The notes: generated from the letters alone by a model not told the origin. Shown: positions 6,194 to 15,060, counted from the first letter of the stretch. The stretch is DNA of 16,884 bases from CAYGBW01 sp964348185 (GCA_964348185.1 CAYGBW010000156.1:1-16884), one strand, 5' to 3'. Numbers and translations are program-made.

Positions 6194-7450
6194 ATGACGA
6201 GGAGAAAAGTCGTACTCGCCTACAGTGGGGGTTTAGACACGTCAGTCATCTTGAAATGGTTGGTCGACAAAGGTTACGAGGTCGTGGCCTACATCGCTGA
6301 TATTGGCCAGGACGATGATTTGGAGGTCGCCAAGCAAAAGGCCCTTCAGACCGGAGCATCAAAAGTATACATTGAAGACATGAAAGAAGAATTCGTGACA
6401 AGCTATATATTCAAGGCTCTCAAGGCCAACGCGATCTATGAGGGGAGGTATCTCCTGGGGACATCACTGGCTCGCCCACTCATTGCAAAACGACAGGTTG
6501 AGATTGCCGAGGCAGAGGGAACAAATCTTGTCGCCCACGGCGCAACGGGAAAAGGCAACGATCAAGTCCGATTCGAACTATCCTATTATGCCCTGATGCC
6601 TGAGGTTGAAATCCTCAGTCCCTGGAAGGATCCAGAATTCCTGGCACAGTTCAAGGGCAGGACAGATATGCTCAACTATGCGAAAAGCCACAACATTCCC
6701 GTACAGGCAACCAAAGATAAGCCCTACAGCACTGACGACAACCTCATGCACATCAGCTACGAATCCGGGATTCTGGAGGATCCAAAACTCGCTCCAACAG
6801 AGGATATGTTTCAAAGAACCGTTTCACCCAGAAAGGCTCCCGACAGGGAAACGAGAATAGAGATTCATTTCAAAGATGGGGTCCCCTTCAAGGTTGTGAA
6901 CAATGAAGATGGAACGGTCAAGGAGAGGCCTTTGGAGTTGTTTCAGTATCTGAACAAACTCGCCGGCGAAAACGGGATTGGAAGGGTCGACATTGTGGAG
7001 AACCGCTTTGTCGGAATAAAATCCCGGGGCGTGTATGAGACGCCTGCAGGAACCATATTGAGAATCGCTCACATGGATATTGAAGGAATCGCAATGGACA
7101 GAGAGGTGCTGAAACTGAGAGATATGCTGTCGCCGAAGATCTCAGAACTGATCTACAACGGATTCTGGTTTTCACCGGAGATGGATTTCTTGATGTCTGC
7201 GATTGACAAAAGCCAGGAAGTAATCGACGGTTGTGTATACCTCTCCCTGTACAAGGGGAATATTACGGTCTTGGGCAGGGAATCTCCCAGCTCACTCTAC
7301 GACCAAGAGCTGTCGAGTATGGATGTCGAAGGCGGTTTCAATCAGCAGGATTCAAGGGGGTTTATCAACATTCATGCCGTCAGATTAAAGGCGCATCACG
7401 CCATACTCAACAAGACGGGAAAATGGCCCATGCCGTTCATGAAAGAGTGA
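6194..7450 (+). CDS. argG: Argininosuccinate synthase
   Basis: This enzyme condenses citrulline and aspartate with ATP to argininosuccinate, the penultimate step of arginine biosynthesis, in the cytosol. The ATP-binding PP-loop AYSGGLDTSV is at residues 8-17 and the HGATGKGNDQVRFE signature is in the middle. The dimer-interface and substrate segments FSPEMDF and VEGGFNQQDSRGFI follow. The 418 residues are the normal length. The start at 6194 is chosen because AGGAG (6181-6185) sits 8 bases before it; an ATG at 6188 is only 2 bases from the same site. It stands alone on the plus strand, convergent with argB; argH is not in the window. Confidence 0.97.
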   Translation: MTRRKVVLAYSGGLDTSVILKWLVDKGYEVVAYIADIGQDDDLEVAKQKALQTGASKVYIEDMKEEFVTSYIFKALKANAIYEGRYLLGTSLARPLIAKRQVEIAEAEGTNLVAHGATGKGNDQVRFELSYYALMPEVEILSPWKDPEFLAQFKGRTDMLNYAKSHNIPVQATKDKPYSTDDNLMHISYESGILEDPKLAPTEDMFQRTVSPRKAPDRETRIEIHFKDGVPFKVVNNEDGTVKERPLELFQYLNKLAGENGIGRVDIVENRFVGIKSRGVYETPAGTILRIAHMDIEGIAMDREVLKLRDMLSPKISELIYNGFWFSPEMDFLMSAIDKSQEVIDGCVYLSLYKGNITVLGRESPSSLYDQELSSMDVEGGFNQQDSRGFINIHAVRLKAHHAILNKTGKWPMPFMKE

Positions 7451-7565
7451 AAATGACGGGATTTCCCAACTGGTTTACCGTGATGGATTATTCGTTCTTT
7501 TGCTGCCTGACCAGAATGCTTTTTCATGACGATAAACCGATTGGGATTCGTTTCACACCATTGCC

Positions 7566-8345
7566 TCACAATTGAATAGTCGTCCCCGTTGTCCACTGCC
7601 TTTCGATGATGCTTCTCAGTGTGTGTTGCCCCTCCCACCGGGTGATATGGACACGCTCGACCTTACCTTTCAGAGCCTCAAAGGCTGATTCCATCTTGGC
7701 CACCATTCCGGCTTTGATCGTGCCACTCGCGATAAGGGCTTCTGCTTCTTGAATCGAAAGAGAGGACTGGATGTCTTCTCCTGCGCGAACGCCGGGAACG
7801 TCAGTAAAGTAGACGAGATCACTGCATTGGGAGCCAACAGCCAGAGCGGCGGCAGCGCTATCCGCATTAACGTTGTAACTCATGCCCTGCTCATCTGCTG
7901 AAATCGGGGAGACGACCGGCACCTGTCCATTCCTGAGGCTATCCAAAATGGGCTTTGGATTGACCCGCATGATTCTTCCTACGTAACCGAAATCCTGACC
8001 TTTGCGACTAAGGGGCTCGACGGTGAGGAGATTGTCTGTCTTACCTGACATGCGTTTACAGGAGATGCCCCCTTCACTCAAGAAGGCAGCAATCCGCCTG
8101 TTGATTCTTTCTGAAAGAACATCCTCCACAATCTCAATATCTTCGGCTTGGGTAACTCGGATACCATCGACGAAGACGGTTTCCCGATTGGCCTCTTCGA
8201 GGGCTTGAGAGATTTCGATTCCCCCTCCGTGAACAATGATAACTTCAGCATTTCTCGTGCCTTTAATCGCACTGGCCAAGGCCTCAAAACCTTCTCTTCC
8301 CTCAAAGGCCTTACCCCCAATCTTTATCAAGATTCTCAGGTTCAT
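7566..8345 (-). CDS. argB: Acetylglutamate kinase
   Basis: This 259-residue amino-acid kinase phosphorylates N-acetylglutamate in the second step of arginine biosynthesis. Visible are KIGGKAFEG (residues 8-16), the substrate/phosphate loop IVHGGGIEI, RMSGKTDNLL, the YNVNADSAAAALA motif and the DVPGVR segment. The length corresponds to short forms such as that of E. coli. It lacks the N-terminal helix extension of hexameric, arginine-inhibited enzymes, so feedback control by that mechanism is unlikely (inference). The ATG at 8345 is preceded by AAAGG at 9 bases. It converges with argG. A LysZ-type aminoadipate kinase role is less likely given argG nearby. Confidence 0.9.
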   Translation of the reverse strand: MNLRILIKIGGKAFEGREGFEALASAIKGTRNAEVIIVHGGGIEISQALEEANRETVFVDGIRVTQAEDIEIVEDVLSERINRRIAAFLSEGGISCKRMSGKTDNLLTVEPLSRKGQDFGYVGRIMRVNPKPILDSLRNGQVPVVSPISADEQGMSYNVNADSAAAALAVGSQCSDLVYFTDVPGVRAGEDIQSSLSIQEAEALIASGTIKAGMVAKMESAFEALKGKVERVHITRWEGQHTLRSIIERQWTTGTTIQL

Positions 8346-8416
8346 GAATCAAGCCTTTCTTATCTGGAAATCCCAGCATTGAATTCATGGGATGACCCCC
8401 TGCTTCAGTGACGCCA

Positions 8417-8445
8417 AGTGTGACAAAAAACGAATTCGATGTCAA
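8417..8445 (-). promoter_or_regulatory. Sigma70-like promoter for argB
   Basis: A perfect TTGACA (8440-8445, minus strand) is followed after 17 bases by CACACT (8417-8422, only 3 of 6). It lies about 70 bases upstream of the argB start. Confidence 0.4.
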
Positions 8446-8539
8446 GTCCAAGAGGGCTGGTCAAAGAGGGAGCAAGACTTTCCCCTGCACAGACATCGAC
8501 CTTTGGTGCGAGTGGAGGAAAACTTCGGAAATCTTCCGT

Positions 8540-8568
8540 TTGAATATCTGTCGACGAAACAGTAAAAT
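8540..8568 (+). promoter_or_regulatory. Sigma70-like promoter for the lgt-hemEHY cluster
   Basis: TTGAAT (8540-8545) and TAAAAT (8563-8568, 5 of 6) are spaced by 17 bases. A start near 8575 lies about 45 bases upstream of lgt. No other good promoter is seen before hemE. Confidence 0.55.
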
Positions 8569-8618
8569 AAAGGGGCAGGCAATTCTCGAATGCCAGCTCG
8601 CATTTTATGGGGTCCCCA

Positions 8619-9383
8619 ATGCATCCTGTACTCATCACGATCGGTCCCATACAGATCCGATTCTATGGCCTGATGTACGTGGTGGCCATTATCGTTGGCT
8701 ACTTTCTATTGAAAAGCGAGGTGAGGCGAAAGGGAATGGACCTCACCCCAGACGACGTCATGAACCTCATCTTCTGGGTGGTCTTGGGTGGAGTGATCGG
8801 CGCACGGATCTACTATGTTCTCTTTAACTGGGAGTACTATTGGCCGGATTGGAAGGAGATCGTCGCGATCTGGCATGGCGGGCTTGCGATTCACGGGGGG
8901 ATCCTAGGGGGATTGCTCGGAGGGCTCATCTACACGAAAAGAAAAAGGGTCTCTTTCCTCTGCGCGGCCGATGCGGTGGCTCCCTCTCTGATTCTGGGAC
9001 AGGCTTTTGGGCGGTTCGGGAATTTCATGAACGGTGACGCTCATGGTCTTCCCACAGGGATGCCCTGGGGGATCGTATTTCCCCCTGGAAGCATCGCTGG
9101 AGATCAGTTCCCCCAGACACCCCTCCACCCCACCATGCTCTATGAACTGATCATCAACCTCTCCATTTTCTTTTTCCTTTGGAAGATTCGAAAGCGGCCG
9201 GCCAAAGACGGCTTCATGATCTCTCTCTACCTGATTCTCTACTCGATCGGCCGCTTTGTTGTGAGCTACTTCAGGGCCGACAGCCTCATGATCGGGGGGT
9301 TTCGCGCAGCCCACCTGATCAGCATTCTGATTGTTGCAATCGTCACATCCCTCCTGATCAAGGAGAGACTCTGGAGTCGATGA
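8619..9383 (+). CDS. lgt: Prolipoprotein diacylglyceryl transferase
   Basis: Lgt is an inner-membrane enzyme that moves diacylglycerol from phosphatidylglycerol to the lipobox cysteine of prolipoproteins. The protein opens with MHPVLITIGPIQIRFYGLMY, the usual Lgt N-terminus, which is why ATG 8619 is preferred over ATG 8607. HGGLAIHGGILGG carries the conserved His-Gly motif. The signature GRFGNFMNGDAHG is present (with Asp where many have Glu), as are the later HPTMLYE and SIGRFVVSYFRAD. Several hydrophobic segments fit the seven-helix topology. Its 254 residues are normal. The stop is 7 bases before hemE, so the two are cotranscribed. The ribosome site is poor. Confidence 0.96.
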   Translation: MHPVLITIGPIQIRFYGLMYVVAIIVGYFLLKSEVRRKGMDLTPDDVMNLIFWVVLGGVIGARIYYVLFNWEYYWPDWKEIVAIWHGGLAIHGGILGGLLGGLIYTKRKRVSFLCAADAVAPSLILGQAFGRFGNFMNGDAHGLPTGMPWGIVFPPGSIAGDQFPQTPLHPTMLYELIINLSIFFFLWKIRKRPAKDGFMISLYLILYSIGRFVVSYFRADSLMIGGFRAAHLISILIVAIVTSLLIKERLWSR

Positions 9384-9390
9384 GGGACTG

Positions 9391-10434
9391 ATGCCAACTG
9401 GAATGGAAACTCCCCATCCTTTTCTCGCAGCGTGCCGCCGGGAGAAGGTGGCCTTTACCCCTGTCTGGTTGATGCGTCAGGCAGGGCGCTACATGAAGGA
9501 ATACCGGGCCCTGCGGCAGAAGCACTCCTTTCTCGACCTGTGCAAGGAACCGGATTTGGCCACTCAGATCACGTTAATGCCGGTCGATCAGATCGGCGTG
9601 GACGCGGCCATCATCTTTGCCGACATCCTGCTTCCCCTGGAGGGCATGGGGATCGATCTGCGCTTTTCCAAAGGGGGAGGTCCTGTGATCGGCAACCCGG
9701 TTCGCAATGAGGACGATATCCGAAAACTACGAATCATCGATCCTTACGAGGACGTCCCCTTTCTGCTGGAGGCCATTCGCCTGGTCTGCCGTGAGTTGGA
9801 GGGTCGAGTCCCCTTAATTGGATTCTCAGGCGCTCCTTTCACCCTGGCGAGCTACCTCATCGAAGGAGGACACTCAAAAAACTATGTAAGAACCAAGGCG
9901 CTCATGTACCAAAACCCGGGTGCTTGGCGCCAGTTCATGGAGAAACTCGCCGACGTGGTGGTTCGTTATGTAAGGAGCCAGATTGAGGCAGGGGCTCAGG
10001 CTATTCAGCTTTTTGATAGCTGGGTGGGATGCCTCAGTCCCATGGACTACGAGGCTTTTGTCCTCCCTTATTCGCAAAGGGTCTTTCAGGAATTGGACAA
10101 TCAGGTGCCATTCATTCACTTTGCCACCGATGCCTCGACCCTGCTCCCCCTCATGAGGCGGGCGGGAGGCGATGTGATCGGCGTGGACTGGCGGATTCAC
10201 CTCGGAGAAGCCTGGAAACGGGTAGGCTACGATGTAGGCATTCAGGGAAATCTCGACCCGGTCGTCCTGTTTGCCCCCCCCGAGAAGATTCGAGAGACGA
10301 TCGGGACCATTCTCGCTGCGGCGGAAAACCGTTCCGGCCACATTTTTAATCTGGGCCATGGCGTCCTTCCCGAAACCCCGATCGACCATGTGAGAGTCAT
10401 GGTGGATGCCGTCCATGAGATGAGCCAGCGATGA
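9391..10434 (+). CDS. hemE: Uroporphyrinogen decarboxylase
   Basis: This enzyme decarboxylates the four acetate side chains of uroporphyrinogen III to give coproporphyrinogen III. Signature 1, PVWLMRQAGRYMKEYR, is at residues 24-39, the catalytic Asp78 lies in FADILLPLEGMG, and GFSGAPFTLASYLIEGG is signature 2. GHGVLPETP near the end carries the conserved His. The 347 residues match the family. The start has GAGGGA just upstream. Its stop overlaps the hemH start by 4 bases (ATGA). The strongly conserved RQAGRY motif makes a methyltransferase paralogue (MtaA/CmuA type) unlikely. Confidence 0.97.
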   Translation: MPTGMETPHPFLAACRREKVAFTPVWLMRQAGRYMKEYRALRQKHSFLDLCKEPDLATQITLMPVDQIGVDAAIIFADILLPLEGMGIDLRFSKGGGPVIGNPVRNEDDIRKLRIIDPYEDVPFLLEAIRLVCRELEGRVPLIGFSGAPFTLASYLIEGGHSKNYVRTKALMYQNPGAWRQFMEKLADVVVRYVRSQIEAGAQAIQLFDSWVGCLSPMDYEAFVLPYSQRVFQELDNQVPFIHFATDASTLLPLMRRAGGDVIGVDWRIHLGEAWKRVGYDVGIQGNLDPVVLFAPPEKIRETIGTILAAAENRSGHIFNLGHGVLPETPIDHVRVMVDAVHEMSQR

Positions 10435-11375
10435 GTCATGGGGACAGAGAAACGGCCATCCTGGTCATGGCTTTCGGCGGACCCTCGACCCTGAAAGAGG
10501 TGGAGGGCTTTCTGAGGCGGTTTCTGGGGGGGAGGCTCCCCTCGAGAGAGAGAATCGAAGAAATCCGGGAAAGATACCGCCTCATCGGAGGAGGCTCACC
10601 CCTCGCAGAAATAACCCTGAGACAGACAGAGGCCCTCGAAGGAGAACTGGCTCGAAGAGGCCACCCATTTCACGTATTCACGGGGATGCGTTTTTCCGAG
10701 CCCTCTGTGGAAGATGCGGTGACCCATCTGACAGCTCTGGGGCTTCAGCGGTTGATGGCCTTGCCCCTGACCCTTCATCGATCGAAGCTCAGCACCGAGC
10801 CCTATTTTGTTCAGCTCAAGCAGGCTATGGAGAGGGAAGAAGCCGACTTCGAAGTCATTCGGATCACGGGATGGCACACCCATCCGATGTTTCTCGAGGC
10901 TTTGGGAGAAAAGATCTCGGTAGGGCTCTCTGGGTTCGCCCCAGAGGTCAGACACACCGTCCAGGTCATTTTTACTGCCCATAGCCTGCCCGAAGGGGCC
11001 GTTTCCAATGATCCCTATGTAGAGGAGATCCACGAAACGATTCAAGGGGTGCTCGAGCGAGTCGGCCCCCTCTCCTGGCATCTTGCCTTCCAGAGCAGGG
11101 GGGGAGGGTCCGAACCCTGGCTGGGCCCGGATGTGGGAGCGGTGCTCCATGAGCTATCCCAGACAGGGTGTAGGAGGGTCCTGGTGGTTCCCGTGGGGTT
11201 TGTGTCCGACCACCTGGAGACGCTCTACGATCTCGACATCAAATGCAGGAAACAGGCCGAGGAGTCGGGCATGGAGTATCAGAGATCACCCTCTCTCAAC
11301 GATTCCCCCGGGTTCATCCGGGCATTGGCACAGGTGGTATTGGAGCAGTCTGGGAAGATCAAACCGCTTTGTTGA
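10431..11375 (+). CDS. hemH: Ferrochelatase
   Basis: This enzyme inserts ferrous iron into protoporphyrin IX or, in the coproporphyrin-dependent pathway, into coproporphyrin III. Visible are MAFGGP (residues 13-18), the metal-binding motif FTAHSLPEGA with His184, FQSRGGGSEPWLGP, and VVPVGFVSDHLETLYDLDI with Glu263. All are at family positions. The 314 residues are typical of bacterial soluble ferrochelatase. It overlaps hemE by 4 bases, implying translational coupling. There are no C-terminal [2Fe-2S] cysteines or transmembrane extension. Sequence alone does not separate proto- from copro-ferrochelatase here. Confidence 0.95.
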   Translation: MSHGDRETAILVMAFGGPSTLKEVEGFLRRFLGGRLPSRERIEEIRERYRLIGGGSPLAEITLRQTEALEGELARRGHPFHVFTGMRFSEPSVEDAVTHLTALGLQRLMALPLTLHRSKLSTEPYFVQLKQAMEREEADFEVIRITGWHTHPMFLEALGEKISVGLSGFAPEVRHTVQVIFTAHSLPEGAVSNDPYVEEIHETIQGVLERVGPLSWHLAFQSRGGGSEPWLGPDVGAVLHELSQTGCRRVLVVPVGFVSDHLETLYDLDIKCRKQAEESGMEYQRSPSLNDSPGFIRALAQVVLEQSGKIKPLC

Positions 11376-11412
11376 ATCCGAATGGTGCCAACCGAAAACC
11401 AAAAGGCAGGGA

Positions 11413-11473
11413 TCAGTCATCGGTTATCCTTCTGGATTCCCCTGAAGACTGACCCCTGACAGCCGATAGCTGA
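11413..11473 (+). promoter_or_regulatory. Imperfect stem-loop just before hemY
   Basis: TCAGTCATCGGTTATC (11413-11428) can pair with GACAGCCGATAGCTGA (11458-11473): 16 positions with two G-U pairs and two mismatches, around a loop of 29 bases. It ends at the AAGGAGAGG ribosome site of hemY. It could tune hemY expression within the operon, or be a small dispersed intergenic palindrome. It is not a terminator, as no T run follows. Confidence 0.4.
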
Positions 11474-11489
11474 GAAGGAGAGGTTCTGC

Positions 11490-12974
11490 GTGAAACGGGT
11501 TGTGGTTGTCGGTGGAGGGGCTTCAGGCCTATCAGCCGCCTATTTCCTCCAGGAAAGAGCGAGAGAATCCGGCGATCAGTTCGAAATACTTCTGGTGGAG
11601 AAAAACCACCATCTCGGAGGGTCGATTCTGACCGAGAGGGTTGACGGTTTTGTCATCGAGGGGGGACCAGACTGCTTCCTATCAGAGAAGCCCTGGGGTC
11701 TAAAACTCTGCGAGCGATTGGATATGGCGGACCGGGTGATGAATACCAATAAGAATCGCCGGACCTTTATCCTTTCAAGGGGGAAACTCCACGAAATTCC
11801 AGAGGGATTCATGCTTTTGGCCCCGACAAAGATTATGCCTTTTGTTCGGAGTACCCTCATCAGTCCCTTGGGGAAGATCCGGATGGCCATGGACTGGATC
11901 ATTCCGCGAAAGAAAACCGGTGAGGAGGAGACCCTGGCCCAGTTTGTGCGCCGGAGGTTGGGAACAGAGGCCCTTGAAAAGATTGCAGAACCCTTGGTTG
12001 CGGGGATTCATGCATCGGTCCCAGAATCGATGAGCCTGAAAGCGACGTTTCCCCGGTTCCTCGACCTGGAGCATGAGTACGGAAGCCTCATCCGGGGGAT
12101 GCTCGTACGACGGAAGAAGTTCGCCGAGTTTTTGAAACACCGAAAAGGGCCGGAGCGGACCATGTTCGTGACCATGAAAGACGGAATGGGTGAACTCATC
12201 GAGGCCCTCCGCGATCGGTTGGATCCCGGATCGATCCGTCTAGAGAAAGGGGCAATCGCCCTGGGCAGGGAGAGCCGAAAGGAATCGCCTTCTTACCGGC
12301 TTAGGCTTGAAGGGGATGAGACACTGGGAGCCGATGTCGTGGTCCTCGCGACCCCGTCCTTTGTCAGCGGCGACCTCATCGTAGACCTTGACAGACCGCT
12401 CAGAGACCTTCTCTATGCGATTCCCTATGTCTCGTCTGCCATCGTTCATCTCGCATACCCACGATCCGAAATCCGCCATCCTCTGGACGGTTTTGGGTTT
12501 GTCGTACCGCGAACTGAAAAACGGAACATCATGGCATCGACCTGGACCTCGGTTAAATTTGCCAACCGGGCTCCCGACGGCCAGGTGCTTCTGCGAGTCT
12601 TTATGGGTGGGGCAAAAAACGAAAGGGCCCTCTGCCTCCGTGATGATGAGATGGTCGCCACGAGTCGGAAGGAACTCGAGGACATCATGGGCATAAAGGC
12701 GGCTCCCCACTTTACAAGAGTCTACCGGTGGGAAAAATCCATGCCCCAGTACAGGCTGGGTCACCTGGAGCGAGTAGCAGAGATCGAGGAGAGGGTTTCA
12801 CAGCATCCGGGGATGTTTCTGATCGGATGTGCCTATCGAGGGGTGGGCATCAGCGACTGCATCCACGAAGGGGAGTTGGTGGCGGATAGGGTTATGGAGT
12901 ATCTCAACAGTCGTCCCTCGGAGTCAGGAACCAGAGAACACCTCGATCAGAAAACACCCCGGAATAAGTATTGA
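11490..12974 (+). CDS. hemY: Protoporphyrinogen/coproporphyrinogen oxidase, HemY type
   Basis: This FAD-dependent oxidase makes protoporphyrin IX from protoporphyrinogen IX, or coproporphyrin III from its porphyrinogen in the alternative pathway. The N-terminal dinucleotide motif VVVVGGGASGLSAAYFL spans residues 4-20 and is followed by EKNHHLGGSILTERVDGF with EGGPDCFL. The C-terminal FAD segment is FLIGCAYRGVGISDCIHEGELVADRVM. The 494 residues are slightly longer than the usual 460-480, owing to a polar tail. The GTG start at 11490 is preceded by AAGGAG at about 10 bases. The gap of 114 bases after hemH contains a stem-loop. Whether oxygen is the electron acceptor in this organism is unknown. 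Confidence 0.94.
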   Translation: MKRVVVVGGGASGLSAAYFLQERARESGDQFEILLVEKNHHLGGSILTERVDGFVIEGGPDCFLSEKPWGLKLCERLDMADRVMNTNKNRRTFILSRGKLHEIPEGFMLLAPTKIMPFVRSTLISPLGKIRMAMDWIIPRKKTGEEETLAQFVRRRLGTEALEKIAEPLVAGIHASVPESMSLKATFPRFLDLEHEYGSLIRGMLVRRKKFAEFLKHRKGPERTMFVTMKDGMGELIEALRDRLDPGSIRLEKGAIALGRESRKESPSYRLRLEGDETLGADVVVLATPSFVSGDLIVDLDRPLRDLLYAIPYVSSAIVHLAYPRSEIRHPLDGFGFVVPRTEKRNIMASTWTSVKFANRAPDGQVLLRVFMGGAKNERALCLRDDEMVATSRKELEDIMGIKAAPHFTRVYRWEKSMPQYRLGHLERVAEIEERVSQHPGMFLIGCAYRGVGISDCIHEGELVADRVMEYLNSRPSESGTREHLDQKTPRNKY

Positions 12975-13191
12975 GGAGCTTATTCACTTCTTGCCACTGA
13001 CACGTCAACGCTGTCTTTACAAAAACTCTATTTATCGACAGCCACTCGCCCGGTGAATCGTGTTACCCCGGGGTCTAATCCGTAATTGTAGTGGGCAATC
13101 CTCATCATGGTCGGATCCTAGAGGGAGTCCAGCAACCCTTTACGACTCATTTGGCTTGGCCTGTAGCAGCAGGGTCCCGTTACTTGCCCAG
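12975..13191. other. Intergenic stretch after hemY
   Basis: No gene is supported here. A short inverted repeat (GAATAAG/CTTATTC, 12962-12985) overlaps the hemY stop. TTGCCACTGA at 12991-13000 equals the terminal ten bases of the dispersed repeat less its outermost G, in inverse orientation to the half copy at 13446-13517. Confidence 0.4.
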
Positions 13192-13404
13192 TTACTTGGC
13201 CAAATCGCTCAACTTGGGCTCGATGACTTTTCCGTCGTCCAGTATCTGCTTGCCATCCAACCAAACCGGGGAGTTCAAGCAGATGCCGTCACCATGAGAT
13301 ACTGCGTCTCCCAGACCGCCTTCAAATAAGGCAGCTTGATCGCCGATCATCCAAAATTCTAATGGAAGGAGAATCTCTCGCCAAAGCCTTTGCATTTGTT
13401 TCAT
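13192..13404 (-). pseudogene. Possible C-terminal remnant of a metallopeptidase-like gene
   Basis: This minus-strand frame of 70 codons ends in a protein-like stretch: GGLGDAVSHGDGICLNSP, VWLDGKQILDDGKV and EPKLSDLAK. As I recall, this resembles the C-terminal end of M29-type aminopeptidases and the related dihydroxypyridine dioxygenase (NicX) group. There is no room for the rest: an in-frame stop lies 12 bases upstream of the first Met, and the half copy of the repeat starts at 13446. I take it as a decayed fragment left by deletion or insertion rather than a functional small gene. The family assignment is tentative. Confidence 0.35.
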
Positions 13405-13445
13405 TCTACGAGTTCAAAGAAAAGAGGGGATACCTTGTCACTCGC

Positions 13446-13517
13446 ATCGAACGACCAAGCCTTAGAACGGGTCAAAAACTTCGTTCGGAGAGCGAAAGGG
13501 CATTTTTCAGTGGCAAC
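13446..13517 (-). repeat. Dispersed repeat, copy 3 (left half only)
   Basis: Read on the minus strand, these 72 bases match the left end of copy 2 (3283-3355) with about three mismatches and one single-base gap, including the terminal GTTGCCACTGAAAAATG. The rest of the element is missing. It begins 19 bases past the tctA stop codon. Confidence 0.8.
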
Positions 13518-13535
13518 AAATTAGTATATTCCCGC

Positions 13536-15038
13536 TCAATCGCGGTTTTCCATTCCTTGTTTTTTCCTTTTCCACCATTTTTGGAGAAAGGGTCGAAAAA
13601 GTGAGAGGAGGGTAATGATCAAGCAGACGAGGACGATGGGTCTTTCATATATGAAACTGAGACTCCCGCCATACATTATGAGGGTCTGACGAAAGGACTT
13701 TTCAGTCAAAGAGCCTAATACAAAACCAAGGGCGATGGGGCCAAGGGGGAAACCAAATTTCTGGCAGAAGTATCCGAACAGAACAAAAAAGAAGAAGAGC
13801 CATATCTGGAATATGCTTGAATAAATACTGTAGATACTGACCGTGCAAAAAATGATGATCAGGGGAATGAGGATGTTTTTCGGGATGAGAATCACTCTTG
13901 CAAAAAAGCGGATGCCCAATATTCCAAGTCCAACCATAAAGACATTTGCTACAATGAGGCCCATGAAAAGGGAATAGGCAACGTGTTGGTGTTCAACAAA
14001 GAGCTTTGGGCCCGGGTATAGACCCTGGATAATGAGGGCCCCCAAAAGAATAGCAGCAACGGGAGAGCCAGGGATTCCCAAAGTGAGCAGAGGCACCAAG
14101 GCCCCTCCCGTTACAGCATTGTTTGCAGTCTCGGAAGCCACAATACCGTCTGGGATGCCGGTGCCAAACTTTTCAGGATGTTTCGATCTCCGCTTTGCCT
14201 CACCATAGCTGATAAAACTGGCTATGGCAGCACCGATCCCAGGGATAATACCGACGATTGTCCCGATGATGGCAGACCAAATGAAATTGCGGCTCTGATT
14301 CTTGAGTTCTGTAGCGGACGGCAATTCAACGGAAACCCTTTTGGTGACACTGATCCCTTCCTTCTTCTTCAACTGCTCCGTGAGACGAAGCACCTCCGAA
14401 CCCGCATAGATGCCCACCAGAATAGTGACCAAACCCACACCCATTAATAAGTCGACATTCCCAAATGTAAATCGTTCAATTCCAGTGAGGGGCTCCTGTC
14501 CGACAGTGGCGAAAAGCAGTCCAAAGGTTGAAGCAATCAACCCCTTCAGGAGAGACCCTCCCGCAATGGATGCGACCATGGTGAGACCGAACAGACACAA
14601 TATAAACAGTTCAGGGGGCCCGAATTTCAGCGCCCATTTGGCCACCAGGGGCCCAAAAAAGAGCAGGACGAACGCGCTGAACAATCCTCCTATGCCCGAG
14701 GAGATGACGCCAAAGGCGAGAGCGTTTCCCGCCCTCCCCTGCTGCGCCATTGGATAAGCGTCGAACAGCGTTGCTGCCGCTGAGGGGGTCCCTGGCGTAT
14801 GGATCAATGTCGCTGATATGGACCCTCCGTAGGTAGCCCCACAAAAAACGCCCAATAAAAGGGTTATGCCTGTCACAGGATCTAATTTGAAGGTTATGGG
14901 CATCACGGCAGCAATAGCCGTGACTGCACCCAGGCCGGGAACGACTCCAATGATGATCCCTAAAGTGACCCCTGCGATAATGGATATCAAGTTTTGCCAT
15001 TGTATTATGGTCAGGATCGCATCCAAATAAACTTCCAT
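13536..15038 (-). CDS. tctA: Tripartite tricarboxylate transporter, large permease TctA
   Basis: This 500-residue, very hydrophobic inner-membrane protein is the large permease of a TTT system, a secondary transporter taking up carboxylates or similar organic anions delivered by a periplasmic binding protein. The family signatures are seen: LGIIIGVVPGLGAVTAIAAV near residues 26-45, YGGSISATLIHTPGTPSAA near 69-87 and a second internal IVGIIPGIGAAIASFISYGEAK, reflecting the two inverted halves. Around 11-12 membrane segments are apparent. The length is typical. The ATG at 15038 has GGGGA 7 bases upstream and lies 22 bases after tctB. It is the last gene of the operon. Confidence 0.96.
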   Translation of the reverse strand: MEVYLDAILTIIQWQNLISIIAGVTLGIIIGVVPGLGAVTAIAAVMPITFKLDPVTGITLLLGVFCGATYGGSISATLIHTPGTPSAAATLFDAYPMAQQGRAGNALAFGVISSGIGGLFSAFVLLFFGPLVAKWALKFGPPELFILCLFGLTMVASIAGGSLLKGLIASTFGLLFATVGQEPLTGIERFTFGNVDLLMGVGLVTILVGIYAGSEVLRLTEQLKKKEGISVTKRVSVELPSATELKNQSRNFIWSAIIGTIVGIIPGIGAAIASFISYGEAKRRSKHPEKFGTGIPDGIVASETANNAVTGGALVPLLTLGIPGSPVAAILLGALIIQGLYPGPKLFVEHQHVAYSLFMGLIVANVFMVGLGILGIRFFARVILIPKNILIPLIIIFCTVSIYSIYSSIFQIWLFFFFVLFGYFCQKFGFPLGPIALGFVLGSLTEKSFRQTLIMYGGSLSFIYERPIVLVCLIITLLSLFRPFLQKWWKRKKQGMENRD

Positions 15039-15060
15039 GAGAGATCCCCAGTAAAATGAC

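Noticed and set aside
9874..10416. 180-codon antisense frame in hemE, and others in hemH and hemY
   Set aside because: Shadows of strongly conserved heme genes, with no supporting start or protein features.
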